Shown here: piece by piece, positions 33,969 to 42,423 of the stretch
Position numbering within the stretch: position 1 is the stretch's first letter
Layout: each line of letters starts with the position of its first letter
Assembly (NCBI GenBank): GCA_023439545.1
Contig: JAEXNT010000015.1
Coordinates: forward strand, 1 to 64,000
DNA: 64,000 nucleotides
Direction: 5' to 3'
DNA from: Bacillota bacterium
GTDB lineage: Bacteria > Bacillota > Clostridia > Acetivibrionales > DTU013
Translations under genes and position numbers: made by a program
Notes under the pieces: generated by a model
Seen by the model: the letters and a program-made list of their open reading frames with translations, nothing else
Databases searched by the model: none
What the model was told of the DNA's origin: nothing

Positions 33969-34340
33969 GTGTTAAGAAAAATTGAGGCAGTTTACTCCAT
34001 TGTGATAGGAGTATCTGTTTTAGGAATGTGGATTATGATATTGTTGACAGGCGGTATATCTGAGAAGCCGATAGAAATATCATTACATTTAATTTCTGAG
34101 TTCTCAATGTCTATTCTTTTATTGATCAGTGGTATTAGCATTCTCAGAGGTAAGAAATATGGGAGAACAATATTCCATATTTCTAACGGAATGCTGATTT
34201 ACTTTGTTATGAATGCAGCAGGATATTACGGGCAAAGAAATAATTTTGTAATGGTGGGTATGTTTGCAGTAATTTTCGTTATTTCATCGATATTTTTGCT
34301 CTTGGAGACAATCAAAAGATCAAATAACATTGACACTTAA
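33969..34340 (+). CDS. Small four-helix membrane protein, unknown function
   Basis: 123 residues; hydrophobic segments near 8-27, 42-60, 68-86 and 92-113, with positively charged ends. GTG start with AAAGGAGGG upstream. AT-richer than its neighbours (long runs of ATT/TTA codons), which with its position suggests recent acquisition. No family recognised. Confidence 0.7.
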   Translation: MLRKIEAVYSIVIGVSVLGMWIMILLTGGISEKPIEISLHLISEFSMSILLLISGISILRGKKYGRTIFHISNGMLIYFVMNAAGYYGQRNNFVMVGMFAVIFVISSIFLLLETIKRSNNIDT

Positions 34341-34380
34341 GCGAACTGTTTATAATATAAAGTAAATAAATATTAAACCG

Positions 34381-34615
34381 TTGAGTAAGAAGAGTAAGTA
34401 TATGATTTGAATTAGCAGAGAACTGCTGTTGGTGAGAATGCAGAATTTCGATATATACCGAATGGACTTATGAGGGCGGCCCGAACACTTAGGTCGAGTA
34501 GGAGCCGACGGAAATCCTGACCGTTATGATGGACGCATATGTTAGTATGTTGGTTGTTGCATTGGTGGCAAAAGAAGTTGGAATTCTTATCCTGTGTAGG
34601 ATAAGAATTTTTTTA
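34381..34615 (+). promoter_or_regulatory. Trp-specific T-box riboswitch with terminator
   Basis: Stem I elements in order: GAGTAAG...AGTAAGTA, AGAGAACTGCTG (AG-bulge region), GGTGAGAATGCAG (GNTG loop) and the specifier loop GAATGGACTTATGAG with specifier TGG at 34463-34465, the Trp codon. TTGGTGGCAA (34562-34571) supplies the UGGC that would pair with the GCCA end of tRNA-Trp. A 12-bp terminator stem (34582-34609) and T-run follow. Uncharged tRNA-Trp would allow readthrough into trpS. Confidence 0.92.
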
Positions 34616-34652
34616 TTATATTAACATCGAATAATCAGCTGGGAGGTATGAA

Positions 34653-35735
34653 ATGAAAAAGATAATTTTGACTGGCGACAGACCTACAGGGAGGCTCCAT
34701 ATCGGCCATTATACCGGCTCTATCAGGCGAAGGGTCGAACTACAGAATTCGGGGGTGTTCGATGAGATATTCATCATGGTTGCCGATGCCCAGGCACTCA
34801 CCGATAATGCGGACAATCCTGAAAAAGTCCGTCAGAATATTGTAGAAGTGGCATTGGACTATCTGGCATGCGGCATTGACCCTGCCAAGTCCACACTTTT
34901 TGTTCAATCCCAGATTCCCGAGCTGTGCGAACTGACCTATTACTATATGAATTTGGTGACAGTATCTCGCTTGCAAAGAAATCCTACCGTAAAGACGGAA
35001 ATAAAAATGAGAAACTTCGAAGAGAGTATTCCTGTTGGATTCTTTATCTATCCTGTCAGTCAGGCTGCGGACATAACCGCCTTCAAGGCAACAACAGTGC
35101 CCGTCGGTGAAGACCAGCTTCCAATGATAGAACAAACAAGAGAGATCGTAAAGAAATTCAATTCAATATACAGTGAAGTCCTTATCGAACCCGATGCTTT
35201 ACTGCCGGATAATAAAGCCAGCCTGAGACTTCCCGGAACCGACGGAAAGACGAAAATGAGCAAGTCACTTAATAACTGTATTTATTTATCGGATACGGCA
35301 GACGAAATAAAGAAAAAGGTCATGGGAATGTACACAGACCCGAATCATTTACGAGTAGAAGACCCCGGCAATGTGGAAGGAAATCCTGTCTTTACTTATC
35401 TTGACGCCTTTTGCAGGGATGAGCATTTCCTGCGCTATCTACCGGAATACAATAATTTGGATGAACTAAAAGAACATTATACCAGAGGCGGTCTTGGCGA
35501 CGTAAAAATAAAAAAGCTTTTGAATGCAGTTTTGCAGGAAGAACTTGAACCTATCCGCACGAATAGAGGAGAATTTGCGAAAGATATTCCGGAGGTTTAC
35601 AACATCCTGCAAAAGGGAAGCTGCAAGGCAAAAGAGATCGCAGCGAATACCCTGTCGGAGGTAAAAAGCGCAATGAAAATAAATTACTTCGAAGATAAGG
35701 AATTAATCGACGCTCAAGTCAGAAGGCTTGGTTGA
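34653..35735 (+). CDS. trpS: Tryptophanyl-tRNA synthetase
   Basis: 360 residues, class I synthetase. HIGH motif in GRLHIGHYTGS and KMSKS in GKTKMSKSLNN; AD(A/I)QAL and the QNPTVK-like RNPTVK pocket agree with TrpRS. The sequence looks like the diverged TrpRS branch found in Clostridia and often placed under T-box control. Preceded by a Trp T-box leader, which supports the specificity. May be a second, starvation-inducible copy. Ends 36 bases from convergent ecfA1. Confidence 0.95.
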   Translation: MKKIILTGDRPTGRLHIGHYTGSIRRRVELQNSGVFDEIFIMVADAQALTDNADNPEKVRQNIVEVALDYLACGIDPAKSTLFVQSQIPELCELTYYYMNLVTVSRLQRNPTVKTEIKMRNFEESIPVGFFIYPVSQAADITAFKATTVPVGEDQLPMIEQTREIVKKFNSIYSEVLIEPDALLPDNKASLRLPGTDGKTKMSKSLNNCIYLSDTADEIKKKVMGMYTDPNHLRVEDPGNVEGNPVFTYLDAFCRDEHFLRYLPEYNNLDELKEHYTRGGLGDVKIKKLLNAVLQEELEPIRTNRGEFAKDIPEVYNILQKGSCKAKEIAANTLSEVKSAMKINYFEDKELIDAQVRRLG

Positions 35736-35771
35736 TGGAACTCCCAGCCGATTCATCAAGTAAAGATTAAA

Positions 35772-36641
35772 CTACTTTGCCAGCCTCTGCTGCAGTAATT
35801 CTATCGCTTCATCGACCGTCAGTATATCCTGCGGAAGATCAAAGCCCAGTTTATTCAGTTCATACATAAGCTCAGTGACCTGAGGGACGTCAAGCCCCAG
35901 GCTCTTTATTTTCTCAACGTCGCGGAATACTTCCTTCGGAGCACCGATCATCACGCGCCTGCCGGAATCGACGACCATTATCCTGTCTGCCTTCCCGGCC
36001 TCGTCCATATGGTGCGTGATATGAACGACCGTTATGTTTTCTTCCTTGTTGAGCTTGCGCAGGATGCGCATGACCTCCCGCCTTCCGACGGGATCGAGCA
36101 TTGCGGTAGCTTCATCAAGCACGATGCACTTCGGTTTCATGGCAAGTATGCCGGCAATAGCGACGCGCTGCTTCTGTCCGCCTGATAAGAGATGCGGGGC
36201 GTGCTTTTTGAATTCAGTAAGGCCAATGGTTTCAAGCGCCTCATCGACACGCTGCCTGATCTCCGGAGGAGGAACGCCAAGGTTTTCGGGGCCGAATGCC
36301 ACATCCTCCTCTACGACCGTTCCTACGATCTGGTTATCGGGGTTTTGGAATACCATACCCGTCGAACTGCGTATATCCCAGAGGAGCTCCTCCTTCATCG
36401 TATCGAAGCCGTTGACTATGACAGTACCCTTTGCAGGCAGCAATAAGGCGTTCATCAGCTTTGCAAGCGTTGACTTGCCCGAGCCGTTCCTGCCCAGTAT
36501 CGCCAGAAATTCGCCCTCTTTTATCGACAGGTCGACATCCTTTAGCGCCTGCACGTCGGGAAGCTCCTCAACGTGCGACCTGTATACATAACTTACGTCT
36601 TTGACTTCGATGATGTTTTTATTATCTGCCAATCTACTCAC
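35772..36641 (-). CDS. ecfA1: ECF transporter ATPase EcfA1
   Basis: 289 residues. Walker A GRNGSGKST, Q-loop FQNPDNQIV, signature LSGGQKQR, Walker B CIVLDEATAMLD, switch ITHHMDEA. The Ala in DEATAMLD and the FQNPDNQ motif are EcfA1-type. Forms the ATPase pair with EcfA2 for vitamin uptake. Follows rplQ as in most Firmicutes, but is cut off from ecfA2-ecfT by a 5.7-kb block that begins with the convergent trpS. Confidence 0.94.
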   Translation of the reverse strand: MSRLADNKNIIEVKDVSYVYRSHVEELPDVQALKDVDLSIKEGEFLAILGRNGSGKSTLAKLMNALLLPAKGTVIVNGFDTMKEELLWDIRSSTGMVFQNPDNQIVGTVVEEDVAFGPENLGVPPPEIRQRVDEALETIGLTEFKKHAPHLLSGGQKQRVAIAGILAMKPKCIVLDEATAMLDPVGRREVMRILRKLNKEENITVVHITHHMDEAGKADRIMVVDSGRRVMIGAPKEVFRDVEKIKSLGLDVPQVTELMYELNKLGFDLPQDILTVDEAIELLQQRLAK

Positions 36642-36716
36642 ACCTCAACCCATTTTTCGCTTACTGCTGCATCACGCACTACCTCAGATACAAGGAGGTT
36701 TCGTATAAAACAAAAT

Positions 36717-36748
36717 TAGGGATCGCCGGAATAAACGGCAAATCCCTA
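36717..36748 (-). terminator. Terminator after rplQ, end of the ribosomal superoperon
   Basis: Minus-strand stem TAGGGAT/ATCCCTA with an inner GCCG/CGGC pair, followed by AATTTTGTTTT, 28 bases past the rplQ stop. Confidence 0.75.
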
Positions 36749-36775
36749 CATTTTTATCCTGTGCATTAATATATC

Positions 36776-37303
36776 TTACTTCGTGAGCTCGAGCAATACA
36801 GCCTCCGCTGCGTCGCCTCTCCTTGCGCCAAGCTTGTAGATCCTGGTATAACCGCCGCTGACGCCTTTGAACTTCGGACCGATCTCGTCGAAGAGCTTGT
36901 CGACGACATTGATGTAATTGCCCTTTTCGTCCTTGACCCTGTAGATCCAATTCATAGCTCTTCTTCTGGCATTAAGTCTGGTCGGCTTGTCAACTGCGAC
37001 CATTTCGGTCTTGATTTCCCTGTCGATCACTTCATACTTCTTGCCGTTCTTGGAAGTAGCTGACTTTGTAATCTTCTTACCCTTGCTGTCAAGCTTGGGG
37101 GCGCTGATCTTGATCTGCTTGGATGTGATATTCCCATCTTCCTTTATAGCCATAGCGATCAGCTTTTCAGCAATAGCCTGCACTTCCTTTGCCCTGGCTT
37201 CGGTAGTCTCTACCTTGCCGTTATTCAGCAAAGTCGTGACAAGGTTTTTCAACATTGCCTTCCTCTGATCGGTAGCGCGTCCTAACTTCCTCTGTGTAGG
37301 CAT
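36776..37303 (-). CDS. rplQ: 50S ribosomal protein L17, long form
   Basis: 175 residues against 112-125 in most bacteria. Core N-terminus QRKLGRATDQRKAMLKNL and C-terminus GGYTRIYKLGARRGDAAEAVLLEL are intact. An insertion of about 55 residues (near 55-110), Lys/Ser/Thr-rich, replaces the usual short loop. Last gene of the alpha operon, 25 bases after rpoA. Confidence 0.97.
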   Translation of the reverse strand: MPTQRKLGRATDQRKAMLKNLVTTLLNNGKVETTEARAKEVQAIAEKLIAMAIKEDGNITSKQIKISAPKLDSKGKKITKSATSKNGKKYEVIDREIKTEMVAVDKPTRLNARRRAMNWIYRVKDEKGNYINVVDKLFDEIGPKFKGVSGGYTRIYKLGARRGDAAEAVLLELTK

Positions 37304-37328
37304 TATATTCTTACCTCCCTAATAATTC

Positions 37329-38276
37329 TCATTCCTCGCTCGGAGCGAGTGACAATCCTAAAGCGTGAAGCTTCTGGAGCACTTCTTCGAGTGACTTTCT
37401 TCCCAGGTTTCTCACTTTCATCATGTCTTCTTCCGTTCTGTTGGTCAGATCCTCAACGGTATTGATACCGGCTCTCTTCAGGCAGTTGTAAGATCTGACG
37501 GACAGGTCAAGTTCTTCTATAGTCATTTCGAGAACTTTTTCTTTTTTGGTCTCTTCCTTTTCAACCATGATTTCCGTATGTTTCGCGTGGTCTGAAAGAT
37601 CGATGAACAGGTTCAGGTGTTCGCTAAGAATCTTTGCTCCGAGGCTGATGGCTTCATCCGGCTTGATACTGCCGTCTGTCCATACTTCAAGAGTTAGCTT
37701 GTCGTAATCCGTAACCTGACCTACACGGGTATTTTCAACCGTATAGTTGACTTTCTTTACAGGCGTATATATAGAATCAACAGGTATTATACCGATTGGC
37801 TGACCTGCCTGCTTGTTCTTTTCTGCCGGTATGTATCCTCTATTCTTATTGAGCACCAATTCCATATAGAACCTGCTCTCACCGTTCAATGTGCAGATGT
37901 GGAGATCCGGGTTCAAAATTTCAACATCGGAATCCGTTTTAATATCTCCGGCCGTTACCGGGCCTTCTCCATCAGCGTCTATATAGACAATCTTGGGACC
38001 GTCGCTGTAAAGCTTCATTGAAAGATTCTTGACGTTAAGGATGATCTCCGTAACATCTTCTACTACGCCCGGTACCGTTGAAAATTCGTGCAGTACGCCG
38101 TCGATCTTGATCGATGTAACTGCAACACCTGGCAGTGACGACAGTAGAATCCTTCTCAGAGAGTTACCCAGCGTTATGCCGTAGCCCCTTTCCAAAGGTT
38201 CTACGACAAACTTTCCAAAAGTATTGTCTTCAGTAGACTGTACACATTCAATTTTCGGTTTTTCTATTTCAATCAA
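37329..38276 (-). CDS. rpoA: RNA polymerase alpha subunit
   Basis: 315 residues from a TTG at 38276 (MIEIEKPKIE), with GGGAGGG six bases upstream; earlier in-frame TTG codons are inside or before the ribosome binding site. N-terminal dimerisation domain with RGYGITLGNSLRRILLSSLPG; C-terminal DNA- and activator-binding domain ELDLSVRSYNCLKRAGI and RNLGRKSLEEV. Between rpsD and rplQ. Confidence 0.98.
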   Translation of the reverse strand: MIEIEKPKIECVQSTEDNTFGKFVVEPLERGYGITLGNSLRRILLSSLPGVAVTSIKIDGVLHEFSTVPGVVEDVTEIILNVKNLSMKLYSDGPKIVYIDADGEGPVTAGDIKTDSDVEILNPDLHICTLNGESRFYMELVLNKNRGYIPAEKNKQAGQPIGIIPVDSIYTPVKKVNYTVENTRVGQVTDYDKLTLEVWTDGSIKPDEAISLGAKILSEHLNLFIDLSDHAKHTEIMVEKEETKKEKVLEMTIEELDLSVRSYNCLKRAGINTVEDLTNRTEEDMMKVRNLGRKSLEEVLQKLHALGLSLAPSEE

Positions 38277-38408
38277 CAAAAACCCTCCCTTAACTCGCAA
38301 TTTTGTTTATATGAGGGCAACTGATTCGCAATCCTAATATCATATTCAGTACATTATCGTTAATACCCTGCTGGAATATCTGCTGGAAACGTCAGTTGCT
38401 GTTTCAGG

Positions 38409-38432
38409 CGGGGAGCGGAAGGCTTCCGCCCC
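38409..38432. other. GC-rich hairpin between rpsD and rpoA
   Basis: Inverted repeat GGGG-GCGGAAG / CTTCCGC-CCC in the 214-base rpsD-rpoA gap, without a T-run. Could be an RNA-processing or attenuation site that sets rpoA levels relative to the ribosomal genes, or an S4 target; function not shown. Confidence 0.5.
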
Positions 38433-38490
38433 GACCGGCCTTATGAACTGGTTATTTCCTGTGTAAGGTATCAAACAGCGTACTATCCTA

Positions 38491-39117
38491 TTACTTGGAG
38501 TACAACTCGACGATGAGGTGTTCCCTAATCGGCAGATCGATATCTTCTCTTGCCGGTAATGAAAGCACCTTTCCTTTGAGGTTTTCAGCGTCGAATTCAA
38601 GCCATTTCGGAACCACCTTGCCGCCTGCTATATCAACAATGGATTTGGTCTTTTCAGAACCCTTGAATTTATCTGTAACTGCAACTAAGTCGCCTGGCTC
38701 TAAAAGTATCGAAGGTATGTTTACCTTCTTTCCGTTCACTGTAAAATGTGCATGTCTGACAAGCTGTCTTGCTTCCGGTCTTGATGTTGCAAGTCCAAGT
38801 CTGTAAACTACATTGTCAAGCCTGCTTTCGAGGATCTGCAGGAGGTTTTCACCGGTAATGCCTTTCCTCTTTACTGCCATTCCGAAGTAGCTTCTGAACT
38901 GGCTTTCGAGAATACCATAAAATCTTCTTGCTTTCTGTTTCTCACGCAGCTGTATGCCATACTCAGACATTTTCTTCTTCTGCTGTCCATGCTGTCCCGG
39001 AGCGTATGCTCTCTTGGATACCGAGCATTTGTTGGTATAGCACCTTTCACCTTTCAGAAAAAGCTTCTCACCTTCCCTGCGGCAAAGTCTGCAAGATGCA
39101 TCTGTATATCTTGCCAT
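38491..39117 (-). CDS. rpsD: 30S ribosomal protein S4
   Basis: 208 residues. The N-terminus has the four-cysteine zinc set CRLCRREG and CYTNKCSV, so it is the zinc form; S4 RNA-binding motif RLDNVVYRLGLATSRPEARQLV. S4 nucleates 30S assembly. Placed in the alpha operon between rpsK and rpoA, the clostridial arrangement. Confidence 0.98.
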   Translation of the reverse strand: MARYTDASCRLCRREGEKLFLKGERCYTNKCSVSKRAYAPGQHGQQKKKMSEYGIQLREKQKARRFYGILESQFRSYFGMAVKRKGITGENLLQILESRLDNVVYRLGLATSRPEARQLVRHAHFTVNGKKVNIPSILLEPGDLVAVTDKFKGSEKTKSIVDIAGGKVVPKWLEFDAENLKGKVLSLPAREDIDLPIREHLIVELYSK

Positions 39118-39136
39118 CTATTCTAACACCTCCATA

Positions 39137-39541
39137 TTACACTCTTCTTCTCTTGGGTGGCCTGCATCCGTTATGCGGAATAGGCGTTACGTCCTTGATG
39201 AGGCTGACGTCGAGTCCAGCAGCCTGCAAAGCTCTGATAGCAGCTTCTCTTCCGGCTCCGGGTCCCTTTACGTAAACCTCTACTGTCTTCAGGCCATGCT
39301 CCATGGCAGCCTTTGATGCGGTTTCTGCAGCCATCTGCGCGGCGAAAGGCGTGCTCTTTCTGGAACCTCTAAAGCCCAGTCCGCCTGCACTTGCCCATGA
39401 AAGCGCATTTCCTGCAGTGTCCGTAATCGTTACGATAGTATTGTTAAATGTTGAACGAATGTGCGCAGCGCCTCGTTCAATATTTTTACGTTCTCTTTTC
39501 TTCCTTGTAACTCTTTTAGTTGCGGCAGTTTTTGTTGCCAT
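39137..39541 (-). CDS. rpsK: 30S ribosomal protein S11
   Basis: 134 residues; NNTIVTITDTAGNALSWASAG and the C-terminal VTPIPHNGCRPPKRRRV. Platform protein near the E site. 18-19 bases from each neighbour. Confidence 0.99.
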   Translation of the reverse strand: MATKTAATKRVTRKKRERKNIERGAAHIRSTFNNTIVTITDTAGNALSWASAGGLGFRGSRKSTPFAAQMAAETASKAAMEHGLKTVEVYVKGPGAGREAAIRALQAAGLDVSLIKDVTPIPHNGCRPPKRRRV

Positions 39542-39559
39542 CCGTCAGTCAACCTCCTT

Positions 39560-39937
39560 TTATACCGTTTTCTTTCTCTGTACGCCTACAGTTTTCTTCG
39601 GACCCTTCCTGGTTCTTGCATTAGTCTTGGTCCTCTGTCCTCTCACTGGCAAACCCTGCCTGTGCCTTCTGCCCCTGTAGCAGCCTATTTCAATCAATCT
39701 CTTGATATTGAGAGAAATTTCTCTTCTGAGGTCGCCTTCGACCTTGTATTCCTTGTCGATGACTTCTCTAAGCCTGCTGATTTCATCGTCCGTCAGATCT
39801 CTGACCCTTGTGTCCGGGTTTACAGCAGTTTTCTTCAGAATTTCATTGGCTTTGCTTCTGCCTAAGCCAAAGATGTAAGTCAACCCAATTTCCACCCGTT
39901 TTTCTCTGGGCAGGTCCACTCCGGCAATACGCGCCAT
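39560..39937 (-). CDS. rpsM: 30S ribosomal protein S13
   Basis: 125 residues from MARIAGVDLP; GGAGG lies upstream of 39937, and the longer frame to 39970 starts inside it. Contains RVEIGLTYIFGLGRSKANEIL and the C-terminal tail RGQRTKTNARTRKGPKK. First gene after an internal promoter of the superoperon. Confidence 0.99.
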   Translation of the reverse strand: MARIAGVDLPREKRVEIGLTYIFGLGRSKANEILKKTAVNPDTRVRDLTDDEISRLREVIDKEYKVEGDLRREISLNIKRLIEIGCYRGRRHRQGLPVRGQRTKTNARTRKGPKKTVGVQRKKTV

Positions 39938-40253
39938 CTTGTCAAACACCTCCAAATAAATTCCTTGCAAATAAAAAACTTAACAATTGATTTACTATTA
40001 TCATTTACATGGCCAAATACTTCGGGCATAGTTTTTGTAAAACTACATACCTTAAGTATGCAAACCAGGTATTTATAATCAACACCCCGGATCATGTACG
40101 GCAGAGCCGACATGCAGCCGCTCCTGGGTGATCAATTCCCAACCTGGGAAGGATAATTGATAATTGCTTGCAAGTCAAGCCAAAATTATATCACATATTC
40201 ACATGCATAACAAGGTTGTTCACAAGAATTCAATTATCAATTTTCCATCCTAA
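39938..40253 (-). promoter_or_regulatory. Internal promoter and structured leader upstream of rpsM
   Basis: 316 bases between rpmJ and rpsM. Minus-strand promoter: TTGTTA (40208-40213), 17-base spacer, TATAAT (40185-40190). The leader that follows contains inverted repeats, including CATACTTAAGGTATG and the paired segments AATTGATAATTGAATTC / CAATTATCAATT. An in-frame short ORF in the leader has no ribosome binding site of note. It probably gives rpsM-rpsK-rpsD-rpoA-rplQ extra transcription, and the leader could bind S4 or S13; the latter is inference. Confidence 0.65.
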
Positions 40254-40367
40254 TCAACCCTGTTTCTGTTTGTGCTTCGGGTTTTCACAAATAACCATTA
40301 CCTTGCCTTTTCTCCTGATTATCTTGCACTTCTCACACATTACTTTCACAGACGGTTTTACTTTCAT
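40254..40367 (-). CDS. rpmJ: 50S ribosomal protein L36
   Basis: 37 residues: MKVKPSVKVMCEKCKIIRRK then VMVICENPKHKQKQG. The zinc ligands are Cys11, Cys14, Cys27 and His32, so this is the zinc-bound form. GGGAGGG lies seven bases before the ATG. Too short for a routine ORF scan but certain from sequence. Confidence 0.98.
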   Translation of the reverse strand: MKVKPSVKVMCEKCKIIRRKGKVMVICENPKHKQKQG

Positions 40368-40415
40368 TTTAAACCCTCCCAACGTTTTATTCTTTTACAA
40401 TATGCCTAAAGATGC

Positions 40416-40634
40416 TTACTTTGCCCTCCAGGTGATCCTTCCGCGTGTCAGGTCATACGGTGATAATTCCAATGTCACCTTGTCACCCGGCAATATTCTT
40501 ATGAAATTCATCCTAAGCTTGCCGGATATGTGAGCAAGCACCTTGTGTCCGTTTTCGAGTTCCACTTGAAACATTGCGTTCGGCAATGCTTCTACGATTT
40601 TACCTTCAACTTCGATTACATCGTCCTTTGACAA
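40416..40634 (-). CDS. infA: Translation initiation factor IF-1
   Basis: 72 residues, single OB fold: KDDVIEVEGKIVEALPNAMF and YDLTRGRITWR. Start is TTG with AAGGAGG nine bases upstream. Sits between the KOW protein gene and rpmJ, the common Gram-positive order. Confidence 0.98.
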   Translation of the reverse strand: MSKDDVIEVEGKIVEALPNAMFQVELENGHKVLAHISGKLRMNFIRILPGDKVTLELSPYDLTRGRITWRAK

Positions 40635-40651
40635 ACCTCAAAACCTCCTTA

Positions 40652-40924
40652 TCAACTATCCAGTCCCGCCAGAGCCTTCCTTATTTCCGCATTTGTTATC
40701 CTGCTTCCGCTCTTTAGCTTTTCCTCAAGGCCTTGCGCCTTTTCTGCTGTAATATTCAAATGCTTGATTTTTTTCCTCTTCGGGTTTTCCAACCTTCGAA
40801 GGTCACCATCACAAATTTCAACAAAGTGCTCATCAATCACCTTTATTACAACGAAGCGTCCGCCGGCATCCCTGCCCGCTCTTGAAACTACGATCTGACC
40901 TAAAGCTATACCCACAATCTTCAC
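40652..40924 (-). CDS. KOW-domain RNA-binding protein (L14e-like)
   Basis: 90 residues. N-terminal KOW motif (IALGQIVVSRAGRDAGGRFVVI) of the type in eukaryotic L14e/L6e, then a basic C-terminal helix region. A member of a small family that in Clostridia sits between map and infA. Presumed ribosome- or rRNA-associated; role unknown. GTG start one base after the map stop. Confidence 0.85.
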   Translation of the reverse strand: MKIVGIALGQIVVSRAGRDAGGRFVVIKVIDEHFVEICDGDLRRLENPKRKKIKHLNITAEKAQGLEEKLKSGSRITNAEIRKALAGLDS

Positions 40925-40925
40925 C

Positions 40926-41693
40926 TCAGAGTTTAGTCATAACTATCGGTTCACCGTCAGTTATAGCAATAGTGTTTTCATAGTGTGCGGATAATTTGCC
41001 ATCAGCTGTAACCACAGTCCATTTGTCGCCAAGTACTTTAACTTCGTAAACTCCCTGGTTGATCATGGGTTCTATTGCTATGGTCATACCGGGTTCAAGC
41101 CTTGGTCCCCTCTCGCGGGTCGCGTAGTTAGGTATCTGAGGAGGTTCCCACATTTCTTTGCCTATTCCGTGGCCTACATATTCCCGAACGACGGAAAAGC
41201 CGTTTTGTTCGGCATGCTGCTGCACTGCCCTGGAGATATCCACTATACGGTTTCCTTTAACCGCGTTTCTTATTCCTTCATAGAAACTTTGTTCGGTAAC
41301 ACGTATCAGCTTCAACGCTTCCTCTGAAACACTGCCTACGGGAAATGTCCTGGCTGCGTCGCCGCAGAAGCCGCCGAAGCTTGCACCCATATCGATACTT
41401 ATAATATCTCCATCTTTTAATTCTCTTAAACCCGGTATACCATGTATCACCTCGTTGTTAACGGATGCACATATGGTCCCGGGAAAATCGATGCCGCCCC
41501 TTATTGCACACGGCACTCCCTTGAACAAGGGCGTCGCCTTCCGGCTCAGTATATATCTTTCGGCTATACTGTCGAGCTCCTTTGTTGTCACGCCTGGCTT
41601 TATTGCTTCTTCGACAAGCTTAAGCGCGGTCGCTACTATCTCGCATGCTTTGCTCATCGCTTCGAGTTCGGATCTCGATTTTATCGATATCAT
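40926..41693 (-). CDS. map: Methionine aminopeptidase, type I
   Basis: 255 residues. Metal ligands visible in DMGASFGGFCGDAARTF (two Asp), VGHGIGKEMWEPP (His), GMTIAIEPM (Glu) and HYENTIAI (Glu). Removes the initiator Met from nascent chains. ATG overlaps the adk stop by four bases. Confidence 0.98.
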   Translation of the reverse strand: MISIKSRSELEAMSKACEIVATALKLVEEAIKPGVTTKELDSIAERYILSRKATPLFKGVPCAIRGGIDFPGTICASVNNEVIHGIPGLRELKDGDIISIDMGASFGGFCGDAARTFPVGSVSEEALKLIRVTEQSFYEGIRNAVKGNRIVDISRAVQQHAEQNGFSVVREYVGHGIGKEMWEPPQIPNYATRERGPRLEPGMTIAIEPMINQGVYEVKVLGDKWTVVTADGKLSAHYENTIAITDGEPIVMTKL

Positions 41694-42340
41694 GCTTTAA
41701 TACCCAACGCTTTGAAAACTTCAATCGTAGTTTCTGCGATCTGTCCTTTTCCCTGCGCTTCCTTTAGTATTCCCTTGCCCCTGTAGTAACCGATCAGGGG
41801 TTCCGTCTGAGCATGGTAGGTCTTCAGGCGATTGATAACCGTTTGTTCGCGGTCATCCTCTCTTTGGATCAGTTTGGCTCCGCAGCTGTCACATATCGCG
41901 TCCTTTTTCGGAGGATTGAAATCGATATGGTAGCTGGCGCTGCAATCCGGGCACACCCTTCTTCCGGATAATCTCTTTATGATCACTTCGTCCTCTACTT
42001 CCAGGTCGAGAACTTTGTCAAGCTTTGTTCCCATACTTGCCAGCATGTCATCCAAGCTCTGAGCCTGTGCGATCGTACGAGGAAAACCGTCCAGTATAAA
42101 CCCATTTTTGCAGTCCGGCTTTTGCAGCCTGTCCTTCACTATACCTATCGTAACGTCATCGGGTACAAGTGCGCCGCTGTCGATATACTGCTTTGCCAAT
42201 TTACCTAAAGGAGTGCCTTCTTTTATATTGCTTCTGAATATGTCACCGGTTGATATATGGGGAACCTTGAGCTTTTCAGCAAGAATTACTGCCTGGGTCC
42301 CCTTTCCCGCGCCGGGAGCTCCTAAAACAACAAGTTTCAT
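41690..42340 (-). CDS. adk: Adenylate kinase, zinc form
   Basis: 216 residues. P-loop GAPGAGKGT, NMP-binding STGDIFR, and a LID domain with four cysteines (CPDC and CDSC) that bind zinc, as in many Gram-positives. Interconverts ATP, ADP and AMP. Conserved secY-adk-map order; translationally coupled to map. Confidence 0.98.
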   Translation of the reverse strand: MKLVVLGAPGAGKGTQAVILAEKLKVPHISTGDIFRSNIKEGTPLGKLAKQYIDSGALVPDDVTIGIVKDRLQKPDCKNGFILDGFPRTIAQAQSLDDMLASMGTKLDKVLDLEVEDEVIIKRLSGRRVCPDCSASYHIDFNPPKKDAICDSCGAKLIQREDDREQTVINRLKTYHAQTEPLIGYYRGKGILKEAQGKGQIAETTIEVFKALGIKA

Positions 42341-42423
42341 TTCTATCCTGCAAGACCTTTCGCTAAAGCCGGCAGATGTTTTTGGCTCAGCGCCTCCGCA
42401 TATGCCGGCTCATTTATATTTGA

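Noticed and set aside
39880..40113. Leader ORF of 77 codons before rpsM
   Set aside because: Starts without a good ribosome binding site, overlaps rpsM out of frame and no family is seen; treated as part of the leader.
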